This document shows positions 46,642-56,194 of a stretch of DNA of 64,000 bases, one piece after another. The stretch lies in contig JACONQ010000015.1 in the NCBI GenBank assembly GCA_014281115.1, positions 372,001-436,000 of the forward strand. Reading direction: 5' to 3'. The stretch is from Laburnicola sp. R22_1. Lineage: Eukaryota; Ascomycota; Dothideomycetes; Pleosporales; Didymosphaeriaceae. Below the pieces are notes generated by a model. The model had not been told where the DNA came from. It made no database searches and saw only the letters and a list, made by a program, of their open reading frames with translations. A program made the translations under genes and the position numbers. Each line of letters opens with the position of its first letter. The first letter of the stretch is position 1.

Positions 46642-49600
46642 ATGGCTGGCCTGACGAACAATGTGGGTCCCCTGCCCGCTTTCTGGCGATGATCTAATGC
46701 AATCAGCAGGCTCGACCGCGCGACTTCCACGGTGGAATTGCGATCAATGGCGGAGATGCTGAGCGCACATCCCATGCGACAATCCCTTGGGGAGGCAGCA
46801 TATGGAACAGCGGTAAACCTGTAACCTCTGGCTTCAGTTCCACTGTTAGGGACAGCTCCGTGCCTCGAGGTGCGTTCCATACTCACCGCCCTCTCTGTGT
46901 TTCTGACTCATCCCACACAGATAACGGCAATTACATCGGTGCCCCCATTGAATCCATCCAAGGCAAGACCGGCTCCGGATCCCTTGTTGCATCTTCCGAG
47001 TCCGTCGGCTGGGACAATGGCCGCATTGCTTGGAGGGCCAGCACAGCGGGCCTCGCGTTTCCTCGCACAGGCGTATCGCCAGCCCGGAAACGGTCCCTAG
47101 CTCAGCCGGAGCCCTCCCAACAGTATCCCGACAACCCTACTGCGTTCTTCCCTACTTCACGACCAACAGCCGTCGGCCAAACGCTTGTCGCCAATGCTAC
47201 GAAGCCTCTCCTAGATCCTACATCGGTGAACTTCACCTCCGCTCGCCGGATCGATCCTTTGAATGGGTTGAATACATTTGGCTTCGGTCAGAGTGACGCA
47301 CCCCAGCGTTCGGAGGTTCCCATAGGACCATGGCCCGATGCAGCTTCAATGCACTCTCCCACCGATGATAGACGGAGTGTTGCCAACTCTGAGTACTTTC
47401 CGTCCAGCTCTACTCCCTCAAGGAGTGGGAGCCTCCCACCATCGCGGCATGGCAACGAACCGCTCCAGTTTGGCCAACCCGGCGATACCTACCCGAGATA
47501 TGGGCAGCCAGGGCAGCGCCAAACTTCTTCGTTCTCCATTGGAAATGGTCGACCGTACCAAGGGCGAAGCGGCTCCATACAGAGCGAGGCACCGCACCTA
47601 ATCAGTCAACTCAGTTTAGACCACGATGCTGAACTAGGGACAATGTCACACAGGCCTTCGCTAACCATCCATTCGTTTCCACCGACTTTCAGCCCAGCTG
47701 GGCATGACGCTTCTCTAGCACGCGAAAACCTCGCAGATTCGCAGGCCCTAGAGAGACCCGGCAATATTGGCTATGGACAACCGGGATCTTACACCCCGGG
47801 TGGCTTTACTAACGGGCAAGTGAACGATCCTAACATGCAGTTTAGGCCCGTTCATTTCGATAGCCGCAGTGCACCCAACGGCACCGGCGTACATCAGAGC
47901 CCATACCGTACTCATTCGCATACACCTTCTGGATTCGATCATCTCTACCCCTCTCGCTCAGATCACACTCTTTCCACAAACAGTATCGCGCTGGTGAATC
48001 AGAGATTGGCCAACCACAACCACAACCTACAACAGCAGGAGCTCCGACGCAACCATGTTTTACCCAATCAACAAATGTCCCCACAGCAGCTTCAACAAAT
48101 CATAGCGGCCAACCAATTACGGGGTTATCAATATCAACAGATTCCTGTCCCAACCGCCATGGGGATGAATAACAACTTCCCTCCAAATCTTCCTATGCCG
48201 CCGGTTCAAGGCGTCATTCCCATTGAACCCCCCCGAGTCCCTCGGGGTAACAGCAACCCACCTGAGCTTTCGACCATGAGCTCAACCTTGTATAACTTCA
48301 GAAACGCGGCCAAGTTAAACAAAAAGCCCGAATTGAAGGAGATTCTTGGCTATGTTGTTGAGTTCAGCGGAGACCAGCATGGATCTCGCTTTATACAGCA
48401 GAAGTTGGAGTCTGCCAACAGCGACGAGAAGGACAAGATCTTCAGGGAGCTTTCAGAAGACTGCTTGCAGTTAATGCAGGACGTGTTCGGGAACTACGTG
48501 ATTCAGAAGTTTTTCGAGCACGGCGATCAAACCCAGAAGAAGTTCCTCGCAAATCGAATGATGGGGCACATACTGGAACTCTCCAATGGCATGTACGGTT
48601 GTAGGGTAGTCCAGAAGGTAAGTGGTTCTTGTGTTGACGTGCATTCAATCGCTGACTTGAGCAGGCCTTAGAGCATGTCTTAACTGATCAGCAAGTGGCG
48701 ATTGTAAGGGAGCTCGAGAAGGACGTTCTCGGATGTGTCAGAAACTGCAACGGTAACCACGTCATCCAAAAAGTAATCGATAGGGTTCCCCACGAACACA
48801 TCCAAAACATCATCGAGGCCTTCCGTGGCCAAGTCGGCGCTCTGGCAACGAATACCTACGGTTGTCGTGTGATTCAACGGCTGTTAGAGAAGGTCCCGGA
48901 ACCACGGCGAAGATTCCTTCTCATGGAGCTTCATGCCGAGGGCGCAAAGCTTATCTCAGATCAGTATGGGAACTACGTTACCCAGCATGTTGTCAGCAAA
49001 GCACTAGAGGAGGACCGCGCCAAAGTGATAGCCCTCGTCAAGGCTCAAGTGCATGTCTTTTCAAAGCACAAGTTCGCTAGTAACGTTGTTGAGCGGTGCC
49101 TGGCCTCTGGCAATATTGAGCAGCGCCGCGAGATCATGCTCGCTATCATAGCGCCGAACGAGCGAGGTGAGAATAATCTGCAGACGCTGATCAAAGATGC
49201 ATACGGCAATTATGTTATCCGTGAGTTTCCGGAATCGTCCCCTTGAGGGGCCATGCTAACAAATGCCCAGAAAAGCTCATGGAGACGGTTTCTCGACCCG
49301 ACTGGGAAGAGTTTGTGGCCATCTTGAAGCCAGAATTCGAGAAGGCCAGGAAAAACACGGCTAGCAAACAAATCATCTCAGTTGGTCTCCCTCTATGCGC
49401 ATTTGTTGAAGCAATCACTGACGAGCACTGAAGATTGAGAAGGCATTGCATCGCTTCGATCACGCGCCTGCTCCAGACACAGCAGCCAGTACAGCTGGTG
49501 AACACAACGCACCCACATCACTGGAGGACGCACCACCCACACCTCCCTTAACAAGCGAAGCACAGAGTCCACAGAGCAGCTCGCTTCCAAGCGCCAACGT

Positions 49601-49691
49601 TTCTACGGTCGACGAACCTGTACACACATCTCTCGCAAATAAGAATTTCTCCACCCCGGTTGGCGGCGTCAGCATCGAAGACGCCTCGTAG
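46642..49691 (+). CDS. Pumilio/PUF3-type RNA-binding protein
   Basis: Post-transcriptional regulator that binds UGUA-type elements in 3' UTRs. Six exons (46642-46662, 46710-46869, 46921-48617, 48665-49220, 49271-49380, 49434-49691) give 933 aa with consistent phase. Residues 1-520 are disordered, rich in Ser/Pro/Asn/Gln. The PUM homology domain (about 520-850) has eight repeats. The RNA-contact triplets read, R1 to R8, SR..Q, NY..Q, CR..Q, NH..Q, CR..Q, NY..Q, SN..E, NY..Q. This is the code of animal Pumilio and yeast Puf3 and predicts UGUANAUA. The C-terminal tail after IEKAL is Pro/Ser/Thr-rich. The first exon codes only seven residues (MAGLTNN). The exon 5 donor GTTGGT is weak; using it restores the usual SKQIISIEKAL end, otherwise the protein stops about 20 residues later. 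Confidence 0.93.
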
Positions 49692-50842
49692 ATAAACACC
49701 TTACGATTTCTACCCCATAGAGAGCACGATACGGTCTTTGCGCATATCCGGTTTCCAAATGTTTCTTCTTTTACTGGTCCATTACAACATGCATACACTA
49801 TGGGAGGGCCACAGGCGTTGGTTTTCTTACCATGGGTAGGCGGACAGCATCTTATATACCAACCATACTTATTCTACTGGGGCCTCCTGTTGTCGGTTTC
49901 ACGAGGTTTCAATGTTTTAATGTCTGAAAATTTAGGGGTCTTGCGTACTCCGCTTCTTTGTTCAGGAAGTTCGGGCGCGACACAGGGCGTACTGGTCAAG
50001 CCCTCTACACTACGAATCATAATTAGCATGGCGTACAAAAGAAGGGGGTATGGAATGGGGACTATATGGTATTTTTTGCTACGTTTATGACGGATTGAGT
50101 CTGCAATGTATGGAATGCTAGATTCAGGGGGTGTTAGGTGCTGAGTGTAGAGTTTGAGTCGAATGAGAAGGGTATTGATATTGAGCTGGTTTCTGATATG
50201 TGCGTGTTTTGTCCCCTGTGTCGGTGTGGCCCGTTGTGATGGTTGAAGTCAAACACAACATAACGCACAATTTCCTAGGCATACATTATACAACCTGCGA
50301 TGATACATTGATTGATTATTCATCGACTCCCTTCCAATTTCTATTATCCTTGCCCTTGGAAAAAAGAAATTATAACCAACCACCAGCCAAACCCCCCTCT
50401 TCCTACGAAACCACCACCACCTCATCAACCAGCCCCCACCCTCAACCTCCTCTCCTCCCCCTTCACTCTATCGAAGTCAGTCGCCCTCCCTGCGAGTGCA
50501 GGCAATTTGTAGGGAGGTTCTACGTTAATCTGTGCCCTAGAGATTGATCTGCCCTGTACGGAGCCTTGCCCATGCAGGAATATAGGCGCATAACTGCCCC
50601 TACAGAAAATATCACTTGTCTTCTTCTGAATCCGATCTTCTGAATTTCTAGCTGTGGTTAAAAACTGCGCTAAAAAGCATACAGGACGCCTTGCCGACGA
50701 CACGCTTGATATCTGAATCTACATTGGGCAACGCTAAGAATGCAAGGTGAATATACGGAGCTCAATATAGCGGGCTCTCCTCCGTAGTCTCCCAATTTTT
50801 ATAATCACATAGCACCGTATCTCTCGCCGATCGCTTCACATC
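49692..50842. other. Intergenic region with a duplicated gene fragment
   Basis: It holds the PUF 3' flank. A segment at 50360-50477 duplicates the 3' end of the small gene at 54701-54973. No intact gene is seen. Confidence 0.55.
50360..50520 (-). pseudogene. Truncated duplicate of the small REW-family gene
   Basis: 50360-50477 is nearly identical to 54658-54749, including the stop codon and 3' flank. On the minus strand it encodes only the final residues DFDRVKGEERRLRVGAG, with one change and a small insertion in the flank. Homology ends upstream, so the fragment is a 5'-truncated duplicate. Which copy is the source cannot be told, but 54701-54973 has the complete frame. Confidence 0.7.
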
Positions 50843-52144
50843 CTACTTATTTCCACTAGCTGCATTATTGGCTTCGTCGTCAGATGCTTCAATGTATTGG
50901 GATGCTGGAAAGAATTCTTCGCTCTCATCCTTGCCGCTATCTTCGTTTGTCTCGTCATTAGATTTTTCGTCGGTCTCATGACGCGGCTTTGCCGACACGG
51001 GCCCGTATGGCGCTGGTTTCGACCTTGAGAGATTAGCGGAATGCTATGTCACTACAAAAGGAACTCTACATACAGCCATCGGAACTCAAGGTTATCTGGT
51101 AACCTCGCCCATGGTGGCATTGGTGTAGTAAAACGTACGAGAGAGTTTGGCAAGAGGCTTGCCTCAGCACAACAGTCAAGGATAGTGAACGGTGTTGGAT
51201 CGAAATGGTCGAGCGCTGGGGCAAATTCACTGGCGGCTTTGCGTCGTAGGTTCATCGACATCTCAAGACGTAGCCCGGGCCGCAGGAGGGAAGCCCAATC
51301 CAACTCGTTGATCAAGTACCACCACTTTTCAGTATTCGAGGCTGGTGTAAATAGCCATAGCTCCCGTCGCTCGATAAAATCGGATATGGGATGTCCTCTA
51401 AAAGCAAACTTTAAAAAAATGAAATCCTTAAAAACTCAGCTTCTACTTGAGCAAAGGTCGGGCTTTACTTACATTAAAGTTGCGAACCACCTCCAAAGGG
51501 ACAGGATATTGTCGTCCAATTGCGTCTTGAAAGTATATTGGCTTTTGATCCCAAGGCTCGCCGAGCACTGTGCAAAGACGCGTCTTAACTTCTTCTGTAT
51601 TTTGGTGGAGCAGAGCGGAGAGGTTGTCGGTTCTTCTTTCCAGCTGGTCATTCAACTCTCGAATTTCTCGCCTAGGCGAAATTAGGTCCTTGCTTAAGGG
51701 GTTAACGAATAGGATCATCTCTTACCTATTCAGCCCGTTTTGTATCATGCTCAGCGTTGTAATATAGCTTTTCAAGCGTCTCCGGAATTGTTCAACCTTT
51801 TCCTTCTTCCACAAGCTCCATGCGACCCTCCTGCGATATTTTACTAAGCCCGCAGGTGGACCAGCATATTTGTCAACAAGACTTTTGAATTCGCTTAGCA
51901 CTTTTTGACCACTCGAGCACGTCTCCAGCATTCTTTTTGCATTTTGTACAGTTATCGCACCCCCAGTAGATATCGCGTTTCCTATTAGGTCAAAGAGACT
52001 TTTTAAGTGGTTGAGTTCATCCTGAAGCTCTTTGAGTTCGATTATGTCGTCTGAAATGCCTCGAAGGGCGTGAACAATCGTGACTATTAAGGTTGTTACA
52101 GCAACGAAGTCGCCGACACTGAAACCGAAAGTAGGTGGAGTCAT
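50843..52144 (-). CDS. Fungal ubiquitin-like-domain protein with NLR-type helical N-terminus
   Basis: Four exons (51726-52144, 51473-51671, 51074-51408, 50843-51023) give 377 aa with all phases consistent. Residues 1-140 are a helical domain (MTPPTFGFSVGDFVAVTTLI..., then ELKELQDELNHLKSLFDL) of the kind found at the N-terminus of fungal STAND/NLR and incompatibility-related proteins (HeLo/SesA-like N). A coiled-coil linker (REIRELNDQLERRTDNLSALL) follows. Next comes a segment IYFQDAIGRQYPVPLEVVRNF typical of the fungal ubiquitin-like domain ULD_2, continuing to HPISDFIERRELWLFTP. The last exon is a very acidic tail ending in ASGNK; its join through a 50-nt intron is my inference from phase and composition. 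The molecular function is unknown. Confidence 0.72.
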
Positions 52145-53096
52145 TTAGAGCGCTCAACAGTAAATTGTTAACCAAATCAGAAAGTGGCTAGCGCAGACTC
52201 ATATACGTCTTTGCGAAGTTGGGTTAGCGCTTACCATGACGTGGCACCTGGGCAGACTTGCGTCCACGAGTTTGGGTTTATCACGTGATTTACTTCAACT
52301 GGAGGTGTCCAATTTGTGGTTACCAAATCCGGATCGCCTCCCTCCGCTGGTCGAGCTGCGGAGATAGACGTAGCCAGCCCTCATTAATATTCCCCGGCCC
52401 AATTCAGAGGCAGAAATATACTGTAAGAGGCGGTGACCGAAGATCTCTACAGTTTGCCTGCGCTAGCGGGAGGGCTGCCGACCCGCTCTTGCCACAGCCT
52501 TGTGGAATGGCGAATTTTGTATTTCCAGAGGATTAAGTGGGTTAACGAGAGGAGTGAGTTGGATCTTTTTATCTCTATTACTGTTAGGGTGGTCACACAA
52601 AGCATTGGAAATGCCTTGTGTGTCTGAGCTCACCGTCTTTTCAAGCCATACGAAGAAGGCGGAGACCTCCAAGAGGCCAGGGTCAGTATCCGATGGACGA
52701 GGTGCCAATATAACATATAAGGCCAACCGGTGAAGCAGCTTGGGGTTTCGCAACATCATTGGATGATCATCGATCTAGCAGTGATGGACTTCGAATATGT
52801 TTCCTGGCTTCCTTCCTGAGTGGTGTGACCGGATTCAGCCTTGCAAACAACTCTGGTCATCTGCCTCCTCTCGATGCGTGTCCTGCATATCAAGGTAACC
52901 AATTATGAATGATTACATACGCACCATTGAGATTCATATCCTTGGCAGCCATTCCCATTGAGTACAATCTGAGGCATTAATCCTTTCTAAAAGCCCACAT
53001 TTTCCTTCAGCCTCCTCAATTTTACTCGAGTGTTGTCAAACTGAACTTTTGGATCCCTCATTGCATTTCTTTCATCTTTTTTGCCACTCCAGAGAC
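52145..53096. promoter_or_regulatory. Divergent intergenic region of the two helical-N-terminus genes
   Basis: 952 bp between the divergent ATGs at 52144 and 53097. No individual sites are assignable. A string at about 52452-52478 (TTTGCCTGCGCTAGCGGGAG) resembles the reverse complement of sequence at 50480-50515 next to the duplicated fragment. Divergent sharing of this region could co-regulate the pair (inference). Confidence 0.4.
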
Positions 53097-53804
53097 ATGA
53101 TTGTCGGCGCAGAACCCCTGGGATGCATCGCTTCCATTAAGACGGTGACGGGAGCTGCTGGTGGCATATTCGGATTCATTATGCAATGCAAAAGAGCCCC
53201 GAAATCCGCCATCAAACTCTCCGCGGTACTTCAGCAGAAGAAAAGCGTCCTCGAAACGTTGCTCGATGACATCGGGACCATGTCTCCTTCCAATGAACAC
53301 ATTCGCCTTATTCGCCAAACCGTTGAATTTATGAGAAAGATCATCAGAGACTTCTATGCCATGACCGCCCCCTTGATAGGATGTGCTTGGTCTCGGAAGA
53401 AGCTGAAGAAGATGGGCTTCAAACGTCTCACGAGGAAAATGGGGGAAGCCATGAGGAATTGCAAAGCAAGGCTTAATTGGGCCTGGTCTCGGGGGATCAC
53501 CCAGACGAAGCTACAGCAACTTAGGGACGGAATGGAAAGCCTTTTGATGATACACCAAAGCCTCTGCTAGTGGGTTAACCTGACATTTCAAAGAATGCTG
53601 ATAGCTTGATGCATAGCTGACATCGGTAGTCGCAAGTCGAAGCGAAAAGAAGATAGCGCGAAAAAAGGCGTCCTAGTCGGCGCCGTCATTGGAGGAGTTG
53701 TAGGCGTAGTCGTAGGCGGAGTCGTAGGCGGAGTTGTAGGCGGAGTTGCAGGCGGAGTTGTAGGCGGATTACTCGGATACGCTGTAGGGTGGTGGTGGGG
53801 ATAA
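53097..53804 (+). CDS. Small protein with NLR-like helical N-terminus and C-terminal glycine zipper
   Basis: Exons 53097-53569 and 53630-53804 give 215 aa. The intron uses donor GTGGGT, branch GCTGAC and acceptor GGTAG; the same donor form occurs in the PUF gene. The splice replaces a stop at 53568 and fuses the two open frames in phase. Residues 1-100 (AEPLGCIASIKTVTGAAGGIF..., SAVLQQKKSVLETLLDDIG) look like the helical N-domain of fungal NLR/incompatibility proteins. A basic middle follows (WSRKKLKKMGFKRLTRKMGE). The C-terminus is a hydrophobic glycine zipper of G-G-V-V units ending YAVGWWWG, long enough to span a membrane. Glycine zippers with helical N-domains occur in membrane-acting fungal cell-death proteins. 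Whether this one acts so is inference; no homologue is recognised. Confidence 0.65.
53697..53768 (+). repeat. Coding minisatellite of six 12-bp units
   Basis: Six consecutive units of GT(T/C)G(T/C)AGGCG(G/T)A, one GGVV-type step each, lie inside exon 2 of the glycine-zipper gene. In-frame gain or loss of units would change zipper length by four residues at a time. Confidence 0.9.
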
Positions 53805-54065
53805 CTGGCTCTCTAAGAACCATCATGTTAGGCTAGGAAGACAAGCTTAGAAAAGAGCATCCGGTGATTACTTTCCTTTTACCCATTCAAATTTTGTGGC
53901 GACTCTCTTTTCTGAGACCTTCGTTTGGAATTTCATTTGTTTTACCCTCAAGCTCTTCAGCGAGTCTCCTTTGTCATTCCAATGCTTATTAAACGTTCTA
54001 CTGTATCATGGGGCGTATTGTTCCCTTAAGATAGTCTTTAACGAAAGCGTTCTCTATGTTGCTCA

Positions 54066-54633
54066 CGAAGACGGCTGCTGATTGTCGACAACGCCGATGA
54101 TCTGGACATTTTATTTGGGATCGTGGAGTCGAACGCCATTATCGAATACCTCCTTGAGAGTGAGGAAGGGGTGACGTTATATAACACGCGCATGATGGAG
54201 GTGGCGGCGTCTCTGACACGCGGCGATATGCTCGAGCTAGGGCCGATGAGCCGACAGGACGTAGCAGAATTCCTTGAGAAGTTGGTTAGGAAGCATCTCC
54301 GCGACGAGCCGGCTACTGTAGAGCTGCTGGACGAGTTGACGTGTCTGCCTCTGGCTATTGCGCAGGCAGCCGCTTACCTTACCTAAACAGGAACAGGATG
54401 TCTATTGCAAGGTGCTTGCACCTGCTTTAGAACACGGGGTAGGATGTTATTAGCCTTATAAGCAGGGAGTTTCGCAACAACACGTAATACAAGAGCTCGG
54501 CTAATGCTGTAGCCACGACGTAGTGGTGTTGTTTAGCCAGATTTGGGCGCACTATGCGGTGGCGGAAGAACTTCTAGCATTTATGTCGTGCGTTGAGTGG
54601 AAGGCGATTCCGCGCTCTCTTCTGCCGAGCTGA
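54066..54633 (+). pseudogene. NB-ARC NLR gene remnant
   Basis: The reading begins with the Walker B region RRLLIVDNADDLDIL and continues open through the Arg-finger region VTLYNTRMMEVAASLTRGD to the conserved LTCLPLAIAQAAAYL. A one-base shift follows at about 54385. The next frame reads NRNRMSIARCLHLL and continues to FRNNT and YKSSANAVATT, interrupted by TAG, TAG, TAA and TAG. After another shift the winged-helix stretch MSCVEWKAIPRSLLPS closes the homology at a stop. Walker A and all repeats are missing. The stops fit C-to-T changes at CA. It is a fragment of a fungal STAND NLR of the NB-ARC type, probably from a multicopy family. Confidence 0.8.
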
Positions 54634-54700
54634 AGAGCGGATAGAGGGGGCCATCCAAAAAAATTATAACCAACCACCCTACGAAACCACCACCACCTCA

Positions 54701-54973
54701 TCAACCAGCCCCCACCCTCAACCTCCTCTCCTCCTTCACTCTATCAAAGTACGCGCTATCCACCTTCCTTTGCTCCTCCCACTCACGCATGGTATCGTAT
54801 GGATTCGGCGTGCCGAATGTTTCTTGCCATTGGGTGCGGGCGATGGAGCGGTATTGGGCTGTGAGGGGGGAGGGTTGTGTGGTGGTTATGGGGGGGCGTT
54901 TGATGGTGGGGTCTGAGGGGTTGGTGGGTGGGGGTTTGGCGGGGGAGTGGGAAGTGGAGGTGGGTGGGGGCAT
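54701..54973 (-). CDS. Small protein with TFG-PNPY-REW signature, 90 aa
   Basis: Single exon, ATG at 54971-54973. The first 40 residues are Pro/Thr/Ser-rich. The C-terminal half has the pattern Y-x2-I-x4-W-x2-TFG-x-PNPY-x3-REW followed by a charged helix ending KEERRLRVGAG. The same pattern occurs in the next gene on the same strand (55416-56194), so the two are tandem paralogues. I do not recognise the family or its function. A further 5' exon, as in the larger paralogue, is possible. Its 3' end is duplicated at 50.4 kb. Confidence 0.55.
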   Translation of the reverse strand: MPPPTSTSHSPAKPPPTNPSDPTIKRPPITTTQPSPLTAQYRSIARTQWQETFGTPNPYDTMREWEEQRKVDSAYFDRVKEERRLRVGAG

Positions 54974-55415
54974 TGGGGGTGCTGGTGTGGTGTGGTGAAC
55001 AGTAGGTGGGTCGGTGGGGAGATATAGGTTTAGGGGGAAACGGTTGAGCAGTGTGCTGTGTGGGACTCTGGGATAGGATAGGTGATAGAGAGGTTAGATG
55101 TAGGCAGAGTTTTGGTGTGTAGGTGTAGTGGAGTGTTGGATGGAAGGGAGAGATGAAGAGTAGTATGCGAGAGGGGGAGAGTTAGTGTAGATGGGCATTT
55201 TCGTTTTTTTTGTGCGCATGGTGCTTTGTGCGGTTTTTTTTGTTGAGCGGAACGAGACGAGGACAAAGTGACAAAGGGGTGGGAGGTCGAGGTGGAGGCA
55301 GGGCATTTCTTTGTTCGATAGGTGGATGATGGCATTGAGGTACGTATGAAGTACTTTGTAGAACCAGAATTCAGGTAAATGACGACAGATACGGAAGCTT
55401 TGCCTCCTCGTTCTT
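54974..55415. other. Intergenic spacer between the tandem small genes
   Basis: GT-rich spacer of 442 bp. Minus-strand frames here are low-complexity Thr/Ser/Pro reading of this composition, and no gene is supported. Confidence 0.5.
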
Positions 55416-56194
55416 CTACTCCGACTCGTAAGACCCAGGAGATTCCGGATATCCATCATACACTTCTGCCACCCATTCTCTCGCCCGAAGATACGGATTC
55501 GGACTGTAGTCCGGATCTTCGCCGAACGTCCTGTCCCATTCGTTTCCGACGATGAGATGGTATGTTTCTACGAGGTCGGCAAAGGCATCTGCATCTGTTG
55601 GGTTTTGGTGGCGGCGCTCTTGGCTGTGAAAGCCGCGGTTTAGGAGGTCTTGCGGGACGTTTGAGGAGGCGGGGATGATGGATTCGCGGGGGGTGGATGG
55701 CGTGTCGGTGGACGACGTGGATGGGGCGTGGGCGAGGCCGGATGAGGCAGTGGCAGTGGTGGCGGGCTCGGGTTCCGCGTGTTGGTCGTCTTGGTTGTTG
55801 TTGTTGTTTAGGGCTGCAGAAGCAGCACCGACTCCTTCGTTGGTGTTGGATGTTGGCGACGCATCTGGGGTGTTTTGCGCGTTTTCTTCGGCGTCGTCTT
55901 CTGACGAGGGAAGGTTGGAGATGTCTCCCTGCTCGGAGTCGTGCGGCGGGGTGTGCTGCCCCTCGTTGTCTGTTGGACTGTCTGGATCGTTGTCTATTAT
56001 AGGGATACTATTAGCAACTTCTTTATAGCATCGTACTGCTAAACCTCATTCGCAAAGGAGGTCACTCTTGGCAGAGCAGAGACAGACGTACCATCGTGAC
56101 CCTCTAACCTAACGTCAGTATCGACTGTAGACACGGGGTCATTTGACGCCGATCCCTCCGCCTCAGGGAAATCGTCATCTCGCTCGCTAGACAT
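55416..56194 (-). CDS. Acidic disordered protein with C-terminal TFG-PNPY-REW signature, 226 aa
   Basis: Exons 56092-56194 and 55416-55993 join in phase (donor GTACGT, acceptor AATAG). The N-terminal 140 residues are acidic and rich in Ser/Asn/Pro/Asp (MSSERDDDFPEAEGSASNDP...), with a five-Asn run. The C-terminal 80 residues include LLNRGFHSQERRHQNPTDA and the signature Y-x2-I-x4-W-x2-TFG-x6-PNPY-x3-REW, then a short acidic end. There is no signal peptide or membrane span. It shares its signature with the 90-aa neighbour. Only the gene structure and the paralogy are supported; function is unknown. Confidence 0.65.
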
